From CAYVUM01 sp964454795 (GTDB taxonomy: Bacteria; Pseudomonadota; Alphaproteobacteria; Rhodospirillales; Defluviicoccaceae): DNA of 7,129 bases. The position numbers were made by a program, and so were the translations under genes. Below are positions 1 to 7,098 of this stretch, piece after piece (positions within the stretch are counted from its first letter, which is position 1; each line of letters starts with the position of its first letter). Below the pieces are notes generated by a model, which was not told where the DNA came from, did not search any database, and saw only the letters and a list, made by a program, of their open reading frames with translations. The DNA lies in assembly GCA_964454795.1 (NCBI GenBank), contig CAYVUM010000143.1, positions 1 through 7,129 of the forward strand, written 5' to 3'.

Positions 1-1675
1 GGGTCACTTCCGACAGCGGATTGGTTTGATCCATGAACTGGCTGAGCTGTGATGAGCCGAAGAACTCCCGAACCGCCGCCGAAGCGGGCTTGGCGGTGAT
101 CAGCTCCTGGGGCATCACCGTGTCGATATCGACGGAACTCATCCGTTCGCGGATCGCCCGCTCCATGCGCAACAGGCCGACCCGGTACTGGTTCTCCATC
201 AGCTCGCCCACCGACCGCACCCGGCGGTTGCCCAGGTGGTCGATATCGTCCACCTCACCGCGGCCGTCCTTCAGCTCGACGAGAAGTTTGACAACGGCGA
301 GGATGTCCTGCCGGCGCAGGACCCGCACCGAATCGTCATGGGGAAAATCGAGCCGGGCATTCATCTTGACCCGGCCGACGGCGGACAGGTCATAGCGCTC
401 CGGATCGAAGAACAGCCCGTGGAACAGCGCATCGGCCGTCTCCAGCGTCGGCGGCTCGCCCGGGCGCATGACCCGGTAGATGTCGAACAGCGCTTCCTCG
501 CGGCTGGTGTTGCGGTCAATGGCCAGGGTATTGCGGATGTAGGGACCGACGTTGATGTGATCGATGGCGAGGGTGCGGATCTCGGCCACCCCCGCCTCCG
601 CCAGGTCGCTGAGAACGCTCTCGGTGATCTCTCCCCCGGCCTCGATGTAAATCAGGCCGGTCTCCTCGTTGATCACGTCCTCCGCGACGTACCGGCCCAG
701 CAGGTCCTCGTTGGGGACAAGAATCTCCTCGGCGCCGCTGGTCAGCAGCTGGCGCAGCAGTTTCGGGGTCAACTTGGTCCCGGCTTCCGCGAGCCGCTCG
801 CCGCTGGCCGCATCGACCAGATCGTGGACGAGCTTCACCCCACGCATCCGCTCCGGCCGGAACGCCGTCTTCCAGCCGCGCTCGCTGCGCGTAAACGTCA
901 CCTTGTCATAGAAGAAGTCGAGAATTCCCTCGGGCGAGAGGCCGACCACCTCGGCGGGATCGACCGACCGGCGCTCGGCGGCGCGCTCGCCGCGGAGGCG
1001 CTCCGTCTGGTCGTTGTCCAGCGCCATCAGCAGCGTTGTCACCGGCAGCTTGCGGCGCCGGTCGATGCGCACGTAGACAAGATCCTTGGCGTCGAACTCG
1101 AAATCCAGCCAGGAGCCACGGTACGGAATGACCCGGGCCGCGAACAAATACTTGCCCGATGCGTGGGTCTTGCCTTTGTCGTGATCGAAGAAAACGCCGG
1201 GCGAGCGGTGCATCTGCGAGACGATCACGCGCTCGGTGCCGTTAACGATGAAAGTCCCGTTGCCGGTCATCAGCGGCATATCGCCCATATAGACGTCTTG
1301 TTCCTTGATGTCGCGAACGCTGCGCGCTCCTGCTTCCTCGTCGATGTCCCAGACGACAAGACGCAGCGTCACTTTCAACGGAGCGGCATAGGTCATGCCG
1401 CGCTGTTGACACTCTTCCACATCATATTTCGGGTCTTCGAATTCGTACTTGACGAATTCGAGGGTGCCGCGTTCCGAGAAATCATGGATTGGAAAAACCG
1501 ACTTGAAAGCCTCCTGAAGCCCCGTTTCTGTACGGTTTTCCGGTTTGGTCAGCCGCTGGAGAAATTGTTCGTAGGACGACTTCTGCACTTCGATGAGATT
1601 GGGCATTTCCACTGCTGCGGAAAGGCGCCCGAAACTCTTTCGCATGCGCTTGCGACCCACAAAGGTATTCTGCAT
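1..1675 (-). CDS. rpoB: RNA polymerase beta subunit RpoB, N-terminal 558 codons (3' end cut by window edge)
   Basis: This is the beta subunit of DNA-dependent RNA polymerase, which forms one pincer and part of the active centre of the core enzyme. The frame opens at ATG 1675–1673, preceded by GAGGAG (plus 1681–1686) with a 5-base spacer, and runs uninterrupted to the window edge. The N-terminus reads MQNTFVGRKRMRKSFGR and continues with MPNLIEVQKSSYEQFL. Family landmarks follow in order: NGTERVIVSQMHRSPGVFF (145–163), PYRGSWLDFEFD (184–195), RIDRRRKLP (203–211), IYRVMRPGEPPT (399–410), RYDLSAVGR (427–435) and VDDIDHLGNRR (475–485). The last visible residues (538–558) are the start of rifampicin cluster I. 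Compared with E. coli RpoB as I remember it, numbering is shifted by 33 residues, largely from an extra charged segment around residues 221–244, which alphaproteobacterial proteins also carry. It is the distal gene after rplL and very probably continues into rpoC outside the window. Confidence 0.97.
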   Translation of the reverse strand, partial: MQNTFVGRKRMRKSFGRLSAAVEMPNLIEVQKSSYEQFLQRLTKPENRTETGLQEAFKSVFPIHDFSERGTLEFVKYEFEDPKYDVEECQQRGMTYAAPLKVTLRLVVWDIDEEAGARSVRDIKEQDVYMGDMPLMTGNGTFIVNGTERVIVSQMHRSPGVFFDHDKGKTHASGKYLFAARVIPYRGSWLDFEFDAKDLVYVRIDRRRKLPVTTLLMALDNDQTERLRGERAAERRSVDPAEVVGLSPEGILDFFYDKVTFTRSERGWKTAFRPERMRGVKLVHDLVDAASGERLAEAGTKLTPKLLRQLLTSGAEEILVPNEDLLGRYVAEDVINEETGLIYIEAGGEITESVLSDLAEAGVAEIRTLAIDHINVGPYIRNTLAIDRNTSREEALFDIYRVMRPGEPPTLETADALFHGLFFDPERYDLSAVGRVKMNARLDFPHDDSVRVLRRQDILAVVKLLVELKDGRGEVDDIDHLGNRRVRSVGELMENQYRVGLLRMERAIRERMSSVDIDTVMPQELITAKPASAAVREFFGSSQLSQFMDQTNPLSEVT

Positions 1676-1969
1676 TCGTGCTCCTCGCTTTCGGATGGTC
1701 CCGCGCGGCCGCACACGGGGCGTGGGCGCTCTTGCGAACGCCACAAATAGGTTATGCAGCCCCGCTCGTGGAACTCTCTCGTTCCTACGATTGGGACCGC
1801 ACACCTAACGCATCCACTGTTCCGGCCGCGGTGGAGCCAATGCGGGCGGATGCGGAAATCAGGAGAATGTCACCAGCCACCGTAGCGGCGAAACCGCCAT
1901 TGCCACGCCATCCAGCAGATATAGCAGGGCCCCGGCGCTCTGCCAAGGCCGACCTCCGGCGCGGGAGCG
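1676..1969 (-). other. rplL–rpoB intergenic region, 294 bases, with small inverted repeats
   Basis: No convincing gene lies here. On the minus strand the stretch carries several possible RNA stems. One is a 5-base stem GGAAC/GTTCC (1770–1774 with 1781–1785) around a 6-base loop, extended by three more pairs across one bulge to 1767–1789. Another is CGCATCC/GGATGCG (1809–1815 with 1848–1854), which overlaps an alternative pairing TCCAC/GTGGA (1813–1817 with 1831–1835). A third is GCGCTC/GAGCGC (1935–1940 with 1965–1970), which touches the rplL stop codon. None is followed by a clear run of T, so I do not call a Rho-independent terminator. In E. coli the same gap holds a partial terminator and an RNase III site; a similar role here is inference from position only. 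Confidence 0.4.
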
Positions 1970-2371
1970 CTACTTGACCTCGACGGTCGCCCCTGCCTCT
2001 TCCAGCTTTTTCTTGATCTGTTCCGCCTCGTCCTTGCTGGCACCCTCTTTGATCGCCTTCGGCGCGCCCTCCACGAGGTCCTTGGCTTCCTTCAGGCCCA
2101 GTCCGGTGATCGCCCGAACCTCTTTGATGACGTTGATTTTTTTCTCGCCGATCGCGGCGAGGATAACGTCGAATTCGGTCTTCTCCTCCTCGGCCGGGGC
2201 GGCCTCGGCGGCACCGCCGGCTGCGGCCGCACCGGGCACGGCGGCCATCGCCACCGGCGCGGCGGCGGCGGCGGTCACGCCCCACTTTTCTTCCAGCATT
2301 TTCGCCAGCTCCGCCACTTCAAGAACGGTCAGGCTGGAGAGTTCCTCAGTCAGCTTTTCCAGATCGGCCAT
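1970..2371 (-). CDS. rplL: 50S ribosomal protein L7/L12
   Basis: This is the multicopy stalk protein of the large subunit. Its dimers hang from L10 and recruit and stimulate translational GTPases such as EF-Tu and EF-G. The 133-residue product has the normal three parts: an N-terminal dimerisation helix pair (about 1–33, with LTVLEVAELAKMLEEKWGV), an Ala-rich flexible hinge (about 34–65), and the C-terminal globular domain (about 66–133). The C-terminal domain carries the factor-binding signature EFDVIL, IKEVRAITGLGLKEAKDLVE and a VEVK end. The hinge is about a dozen residues longer than in the 120-residue E. coli protein, which accounts for the extra length. The ATG start at 2371 is supported by AGGAG (plus 2382–2386) ten bases upstream. 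The stop is TAG, which shows that amber is used as a normal terminator here. It lies 143 bases downstream of rplJ. Confidence 0.97.
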   Translation of the reverse strand: MADLEKLTEELSSLTVLEVAELAKMLEEKWGVTAAAAAPVAMAAVPGAAAAGGAAEAAPAEEEKTEFDVILAAIGEKKINVIKEVRAITGLGLKEAKDLVEGAPKAIKEGASKDEAEQIKKKLEEAGATVEVK

Positions 2372-2514
2372 GGATTTCTGTCTCCTGTCTCACGGCTGAT
2401 GGGGACAATGCCGCCCGGTCCGGCGGGCGGCGGGACTTGCCTGGGTCGGACATCCGTCCGCCCACGGCGAACCGAGGCCGGCGGACGAACCGGGCTGCAG
2501 CCGGCGGATCGCGC
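2372..2514 (-). other. rplJ–rplL intergenic region with two hairpins
   Basis: The 143 bases between the rplJ stop and the rplL start contain no gene. Two inverted repeats stand out. The first is a 7-base perfect stem CCGCCCG/CGGGCGG (2411–2417 with 2424–2430) around a 6-base loop. The second is a 5-base stem CGGAC/GTCCG (2447–2451 with 2456–2460) with a 4-base loop. Neither is followed by a T tract on the minus strand, so they fit an mRNA-processing or stabilising role better than termination. The rplL ribosome binding site lies at the downstream edge. Confidence 0.4.
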
Positions 2515-3066
2515 TCATGCCGCTTCCGCCTGCTGCGCCTTGGCGCGGAGCACCCCGACGAGCTTCTGCTGCGGGGCGTTGACCACGCCCACCAGCTTCT
2601 GGGCCGGCGCATTGAGCACTCCGAGGGCGTTGGCCAGCGGCGCCTTCATCACGCCGAGCAATTTGGCCCGCAGCTCCTCGATCGGCGGCATTTTCGCCAG
2701 CGCGCTCAGCCCCTCGGCATTCACCCGCGAAGCGCCAAGGCCGGCGCCAATCACGACCAGCTTGGTGTTCGTCTTGGCGAAATCGGTAGCCACCTTGGCG
2801 ATCGCGACCGGGTCATCGGCCCAGGCGATCGCGGTCGGCCCGGTCAGAAGCTCGGCGAGATGCTCGTAGCGGGTGCCGCTGATCGCCAACCTGGTCAGCG
2901 TATTCTTCGTAACCTTGAAGTTCGCGCCGACCTCCCGCAATCGCACCCGCAAACCGGTCATGTCAGCCACCGACAAGCCGATGTAGTGGGTCACGATCAC
3001 GATCGCCGTGTTCTGGAAAACCTCATTGAGGTCTTCAACGAAAGCGGATTTCTCAACTCGATCCAC
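2515..3066 (-). CDS. rplJ: 50S ribosomal protein L10 with extended C-terminal L12-binding helix
   Basis: L10 anchors L7/L12 dimers to the large subunit at the base of the stalk, next to L11, and in well-studied bacteria the L10–L12 complex represses its own mRNA. The 183-residue product begins MDRVEKSAFVEDLNEVF and has the RNA-binding N-terminal domain (about 1–130), with HYIGLSVADMTGLR (27–40) and the conserved FKVTKNTLTRLA (50–61). The C-terminal part (136–179) is made of four consecutive 11-residue units of the form LxGVxxAPxxK and should form the helix to which L12 dimers bind. E. coli L10 is 165 residues, so this tail is long. Translation starts at GTG (3066–3064): it has GGAG (plus 3074–3077) seven bases upstream, and the next residues match the family N-terminus. 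The stop is TGA. It lies 543 bases downstream of rplA and 143 bases upstream of rplL. Confidence 0.96.
   Translation of the reverse strand: MDRVEKSAFVEDLNEVFQNTAIVIVTHYIGLSVADMTGLRVRLREVGANFKVTKNTLTRLAISGTRYEHLAELLTGPTAIAWADDPVAIAKVATDFAKTNTKLVVIGAGLGASRVNAEGLSALAKMPPIEELRAKLLGVMKAPLANALGVLNAPAQKLVGVVNAPQQKLVGVLRAKAQQAEAA
2530..2661 (-). repeat. Four tandem 33-base coding units (11-residue repeats) in the L10 C-terminus
   Basis: Residues 136–179 of L10 divide without gaps into LLGVMKAPLAN, ALGVLNAPAQK, LVGVVNAPQQK and LVGVLRAKAQQ. The first three share the GV-x-x-A-P core; the last keeps GV but has AK in place of AP. A kink-inducing proline every 11 residues fits the known segmented L12-binding helix of L10. 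The DNA copies differ, so this is an old, protein-level repeat and not a recent duplication. Confidence 0.8.
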
Positions 3067-3609
3067 AGCCCGTCTCCACGTCTCTTCAGCGAACCCGCAT
3101 CAGCGTCGAACGCCATCGCCACTTCGCGGCCGCGCCGTTCAGCTTCCACCGCGCGACCCCACCCACATCCTGTCACCCGGGTCTGATCCCCGGTCCCGGC
3201 GGCAAGCGCCGGCTGGTGGGGCTGAGCGCCCTGGCGCGCCAGGCAGCGCTCAGCGATGGATACCTTTCCGGGGAGTACGACCCTGGTCCCGAGCAGTCGC
3301 TGCACAGGGGCCGTGCCAGCGGCCGCCGGGTCACGACAGTAACCGCCGTGGGTTTCAGAAGCCTGTCCGGTGGAGCAGCATCATCCGGCGCCGTAGAGGA
3401 AACAGCGGCGCCCGCAACGAGTGACCTTGCCCGTAACCGTCTGTGCAGGCGGCAGATCCGCCTTTACCCCGGGATCACCCGGGACCTGCAGTCTGGGACA
3501 GGGATCCTAAGGCAGCGTCATCCCCGTTCGCGTCTTCTCCTCATTGACAGATCGCGACCCGCCAGGGACGCTTCCACGATCGCCGCCGGACGCGGTGCGC
3601 CCGGAGCCT
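3067..3609 (-). other. rplA–rplJ intergenic region, 543 bases, hairpin-rich, no gene seen
   Basis: The overlapping open frames here start and stop without a supported ribosome binding site and resemble no family I know, so I treat the stretch as non-coding. Besides the leader element near rplJ it holds four further GC-rich stems. These are GGCCG/CGGCC (3309–3313 with 3320–3324), GGCGCCG/CGGCGCC (3387–3393 with 3406–3412, loop 12), AGGCGG/CCGCCT (3447–3452 with 3458–3463, loop 5) and CCCGGG/CCCGGG (3468–3473 with 3478–3483, loop 4). None has the T run of an intrinsic terminator on the minus strand. In E. coli a second promoter for rplJL-rpoBC lies in this gap; I could not find a convincing −35/−10 pair here. 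Confidence 0.5.
3188..3254 (-). promoter_or_regulatory. Putative L10 autoregulatory leader: strong bulged hairpin followed by a second hairpin
   Basis: On the minus strand the RNA can form a 9-base perfect stem GCTGAGCGC/GCGCTCAGC (3254–3246 with 3229–3221). A two-base TG bulge (3245–3244) and a 5-base stem CCTGG/CCAGG closed by CGCG continue it. A second stem, CCGGCG/CGCCGG with a 5-base loop (3212–3196), follows at once and is flanked by CCC and GGG that can pair across an internal loop. It ends about 120 bases upstream of the rplJ start, where the L10(L12) complex binds its own leader mRNA in other bacteria. The structure is visible in the sequence; the L10-leader role is inferred from position and the bulged-stem form. 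I did not match it to a covariance model. Confidence 0.5.
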
Positions 3610-4329
3610 TTACGGCTGTTCTGTAACACTGGACAGTGTCAGGCGCAAGCCGGGTCCCATCGTCGAACTGAGGCTGATCCTCTTCAGGTATGTGCCCTTC
3701 GCGCCGCTCGGCTTCGCCTTGACCAGCGCATCGACGAAGGCGTGGACGTTGGCGATCAGCGCCTCCGGGGCAAAACTGACCTTGCCGACCCCGGCGTGAA
3801 CGATGCCGGCCTTCTCGACCCGGAAGGCGATCTGGCCGCCTTTGGCATCCCGCACAGCCGTCGCCACATCGGGGGTGACGGTGCCAAGCTTGGGGTTCGG
3901 CATCAAGCCGCGGGGCCCGAGGATTTTGCCGAGCCGCCCGACCACCGCCATCATGTCCGGCGTGGCGATACAGCGGTCGAAATCGATCTGTCCGCCCTGG
4001 ATCTGCTCTGACAAATCCTCGGCGCCGACGATATCCGCCCCGGCCTCGCGCGCCGCCTCCGCCTTCTCGCCGCGGGCGAACACCGCCACCCGGATGGTTT
4101 TGCCCGTGCCGCTCGGCAGCGAGACGACCCCGCGGACCATCTGGTCGGCGTGGCGGGGGTCAACCCCGAGGCTCACCGCCACCTCGACGGACTCATCAAA
4201 TTTCGCCGGCGCATGTTCCTTGAGCAGGCGCACCGCCTCCGGAAGGTCATACTGCGCCGAGCGGTCGATCGCCGCATAGGCGTTCTTGAGCTTCTTGCCC
4301 TGTTTGACCAGCGCTTTGCTGTGTGCCAT
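3610..4329 (-). CDS. rplA: 50S ribosomal protein L1
   Basis: L1 binds 23S rRNA at the mobile L1 stalk that helps release deacylated tRNA from the E site. In many bacteria it also represses its own rplKA mRNA. The 239-residue product begins MAHSKALVKQGKKLKNA and carries the conserved core GKILGPRGLMPNPKLGTV (134–151) and the family end motif STMGPG (222–227). The open frame extends far upstream, but ATG 4329–4327 is the right start because it matches the family N-terminus, lies four bases after the rplK stop, and has GGTGGAG from the rplK end as ribosome binding site. About a dozen residues follow the STMGPG motif (LRLTLSSVTEQP), slightly more than usual. The tight spacing with rplK implies translational coupling. 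The stop is TAA. Confidence 0.97.
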   Translation of the reverse strand: MAHSKALVKQGKKLKNAYAAIDRSAQYDLPEAVRLLKEHAPAKFDESVEVAVSLGVDPRHADQMVRGVVSLPSGTGKTIRVAVFARGEKAEAAREAGADIVGAEDLSEQIQGGQIDFDRCIATPDMMAVVGRLGKILGPRGLMPNPKLGTVTPDVATAVRDAKGGQIAFRVEKAGIVHAGVGKVSFAPEALIANVHAFVDALVKAKPSGAKGTYLKRISLSSTMGPGLRLTLSSVTEQP

Positions 4330-4333
4330 CGGC

Positions 4334-4762
4334 TTACTCCACCACCTCAAGACCCATCGCCCGGGCCGAGCCGACGACCATGGCCATCGCCCCCTCCACG
4401 TCCTTCGCGTTGAGGTCGACCATCTTTGTGTTGGCGATCTCCCGGACCTGCTCGCGGGTGACCTGACCGACGATCGCGCGCTTGTTGGTGGCGCTGCCCT
4501 TGGGGATGCCGGCGGCCTTCTTGAGAAGATAAGACACAGGCGGGGTTTTAGTGATGAACGTGAAGCTGCGATCAGCGTATGCGGTGATGACGACCGGAAC
4601 CGGCATGCCCGGCTCCAGGTTCTGGGTGGCGGCGTTGAACGCCTTGCAGAACTCCATGATATTGAGCCCCCGCTGACCGAGCGCCGGCCCGATCGGAGGC
4701 GAAGGATTGGCCTGACCCGCCTTGACGGCGAGTTTGATATAACCAACAATCTTTTTTGCCAT
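4334..4762 (-). CDS. rplK: 50S ribosomal protein L11
   Basis: L11 binds the GTPase-associated centre of 23S rRNA at the stalk base and is needed for stringent-response sensing by RelA and for thiostrepton sensitivity. The 142-residue product has normal length. The N-terminal domain shows KAGQANPSPPIGPALGQRG (14–32), including the prolines that form the thiostrepton contact face, followed by the linker (about 70–76). The RNA-binding C-terminal domain contains GSATNKRAIVGQVT (89–102) and ends with EGAMAMVVGSARAMGLEV (123–140). The ATG start at 4762 is preceded by GAGGG (plus 4768–4772) at a 5-base spacing. The stop TAA is four bases before rplA. It lies 218 bases downstream of nusG. Confidence 0.98.
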   Translation of the reverse strand: MAKKIVGYIKLAVKAGQANPSPPIGPALGQRGLNIMEFCKAFNAATQNLEPGMPVPVVITAYADRSFTFITKTPPVSYLLKKAAGIPKGSATNKRAIVGQVTREQVREIANTKMVDLNAKDVEGAMAMVVGSARAMGLEVVE

Positions 4763-4980
4763 CGTGACCCTCAGTTTGTCTTCAGGAAAACCGAGTGCGC
4801 GGTGCGACTATGGCGGGTCTCCCGCGCGGCAACGAAAACATCACGCCGACTTGTGGCGCTCCGCTTCTGGCGGTTCGGATCTCGCGCTTCTTGTCTGTGC
4901 GTGAAACCTGATCCGCTGACACCTTGAAATTGTGGTCTGATCCCGCCAACGGAAGAACCTGACCCGTCCGCATCGAGCCA
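4763..4980 (-). promoter_or_regulatory. nusG–rplK intergenic region; possible L11-operon leader with a hairpin at 4813–4825
   Basis: The gap contains no gene. Close to rplK the minus strand has GCGGG-AGA-CCCGC (4825–4813). Flanking bases TTGCC and GTCGCA can make a few more pairs across an uneven internal loop. An asymmetric-loop hairpin in this place is where L1 represses rplKA in other bacteria, so I suggest an L1 binding site, but I cannot confirm the loop residues. Further upstream GGGTCAGGTTC (4967–4957) and GGATCAGGTTTC (4914–4903) form an imperfect direct repeat. I found no convincing promoter pair. Confidence 0.3.
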
Positions 4981-5511
4981 CTAGGTTTTCTCCACCTGGG
5001 AGTACTCCAGTTCGACCGGGGTCGACCTGCCGAAAATTGACACCGCCACCTTCAGGCGGGCGCGCTGTTCGTCGACTTCCTCGACAAGCCCGTTGAATGA
5101 GGCGAACGGACCGTCGCAGACCCGGACCTGCTCGCCCACTTCAAACACGACCGACGGCTTCGGCCGGTCTACGCCCTCGCTCACCTGACGCATGATCCGG
5201 TCGGCCTCGGTCTGACTGATCGGGATCGGCCGGCCGCGATCGCCGAGAAAGCCGGTGACTTTCGGCGTATTCTTAACCAGATGCCAGCTTTCGTCGCCCA
5301 TGACCATCTTAACGAGCACGTAGCCGGGGAAAAATTTGCGCTCGGCGTTGACCTTGGCGCCACGCCGCACCTCGACGACCTCTTCGACCGGAACCAGAAC
5401 CTGTTCGATCAGGTCGGTCATTCCCGCCTGCCGCGCCTGTTCCTCAATCGACTGGGCGACCTTGCGCTCGAATCCCGAATAGACGTGGAGCACGTACCAC
5501 TGCGCTGTCAT
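4981..5511 (-). CDS. nusG: Transcription termination/antitermination factor NusG
   Basis: NusG binds the clamp of elongating RNA polymerase, limits pausing, and uses its KOW domain to contact Rho or ribosomal protein S10. The 176-residue product has the NGN domain (about 1–115) starting WYVLHVYSGFERKV (5–18), with RKFFPGYVLVKM (58–69), the LVKNTPKVTGFLG strand (78–90) and PIPISQTEADRIM (95–107). The C-terminal KOW domain (about 124–176) has VGEQVRVCDGPFASFNGLVEEV. The ATG start is five bases after the secE TGA. No Shine-Dalgarno sequence precedes it; the spacer is CCTCC, so initiation probably depends on ribosomes ending secE. The stop is TAG. Confidence 0.97.
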   Translation of the reverse strand: MTAQWYVLHVYSGFERKVAQSIEEQARQAGMTDLIEQVLVPVEEVVEVRRGAKVNAERKFFPGYVLVKMVMGDESWHLVKNTPKVTGFLGDRGRPIPISQTEADRIMRQVSEGVDRPKPSVVFEVGEQVRVCDGPFASFNGLVEEVDEQRARLKVAVSIFGRSTPVELEYSQVEKT

Positions 5512-5516
5512 GGAGG

Positions 5517-5714
5517 TCAGCCACCATAACCGAGAAAATACGAGACAGCGATGGAGAGCAGCCAGTCGACCACGAAGAAAAACAGCGAGGCGAGCACAAC
5601 CATCACGAACACCATCGCCGTGGAAATGGTCGTCTCTTTGCGCGTCGGCCAGGTGACTTTCGCACCTTCCTGGCGCACCTCCCGTAAGAACTGAAAGATA
5701 TTCGTCTTTGCCAT
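5517..5714 (-). CDS. secE: Preprotein translocase subunit SecE
   Basis: SecE is the small clamp subunit that holds the two halves of SecY together in the inner-membrane protein export channel. The 65-residue product is the short single-span form usual outside the enterobacteria. It has an amphipathic N-terminal part (1–28) with the conserved EVRQEGAKVTWPTRKET, then one hydrophobic membrane helix (about 32–50, AMVFVMVVLASLFFFVV), then a short tail ending GYGG. The ATG start at 5714 is preceded by GAAGG (plus 5720–5724) at a 5-base spacing. It begins 16 bases after the end of tRNA-Trp, so the tRNA is probably cut from the same transcript. It ends with TGA five bases before nusG, its usual partner. 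Confidence 0.97.
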   Translation of the reverse strand: MAKTNIFQFLREVRQEGAKVTWPTRKETTISTAMVFVMVVLASLFFFVVDWLLSIAVSYFLGYGG

Positions 5715-5730
5715 CTCAACCTTCAGCGAC

Positions 5731-5806
5731 TGGCAGGGGCAGCAGGGATCGAACCCGCGACCTGCGGTTTTGGAGACCGCCGCTCTACCAGCTGAGCTAT
5801 ACCCCT
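5731..5806 (-). tRNA. tRNA-Trp (anticodon CCA)
   Basis: The 76-base gene folds as a full cloverleaf. The acceptor stem is AGGGGTA with TGCCCCT (one T·G pair) and the D arm is GCTC/GAGC. The anticodon stem GCGGT/ACCGC closes the loop CTCCAAA, with anticodon CCA at 5773–5771. The T arm is GCGGG/CCTGC with loop TTCGATC, the discriminator is G and the 3' CCA is encoded (plus 5731–5733). CCA reads UGG only, so this tRNA cannot suppress the amber codon in the neighbouring tuf. The tuf – tRNA-Trp – secE – nusG order is common in proteobacteria. Confidence 0.98.
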
Positions 5807-5907
5807 ACCGTCGCAACCGTTCGCCGCCGGGCCCAAGCTGTGTATAAGGGTGGTCGGACCCGGCGGGAAATGCAAGCCTCCCGGCTTTACCCGCCCATTA
5901 CCACCGT
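5807..5907 (-). other. tuf–tRNA-Trp spacer with an 8-base inverted repeat
   Basis: The 101 bases hold a perfect 8-base inverted repeat CCGCCGGG/CCCGGCGG (5824–5831 with 5859–5866) around a 27-base loop, and a smaller stem AAGCC/GGCTT (5874–5878 with 5883–5887, loop 4). On the minus strand the smaller stem is followed by GCATTT, a poor terminator tail. The large loop contains CTTATACACAG, which resembles a −10 box, but no good −35 is found at 16–18 bases. These could be processing signals around the tRNA or a weak partial terminator; the function is not decided. Confidence 0.35.

Positions 5908-7098
<1,191 letters not shown>

Noticed and set aside
236..1750. 504-residue open frame on the plus strand
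   Set aside because: It lies exactly opposite rpoB, whose minus-strand frame is fully conserved. The long open frame is a side effect of high GC codon use, and its protein resembles no family.
3468..3483. CCCGGG repeat as a Rho-independent terminator after rplA
   Set aside because: There is no T run after the stem on the minus strand; it is followed by GTAAAGG.
3008..3626. Plus-strand open frames in the rplA–rplJ gap
   Set aside because: They overlap rplJ or each other, show low-complexity Arg/Pro/Ala-rich composition typical of GC-rich noise, and have no recognisable domain.
3610..4749. 379-residue minus-strand frame starting inside rplK
   Set aside because: Only the last 239 residues are L1. 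The upstream part is rplK read out of frame, and the ATG at 4329 has the ribosome binding site and the conserved N-terminus.
4286..4927. 213-residue plus-strand frame over rplK and the nusG–rplK gap
   Set aside because: It is antisense to conserved L11 and L1 coding sequence and resembles no protein family I recognise.
5731..5806. Idea that the tRNA next to tuf is an amber suppressor explaining the TAG codon
   Set aside because: The anticodon is CCA, which reads UGG only; a suppressor would need CUA.
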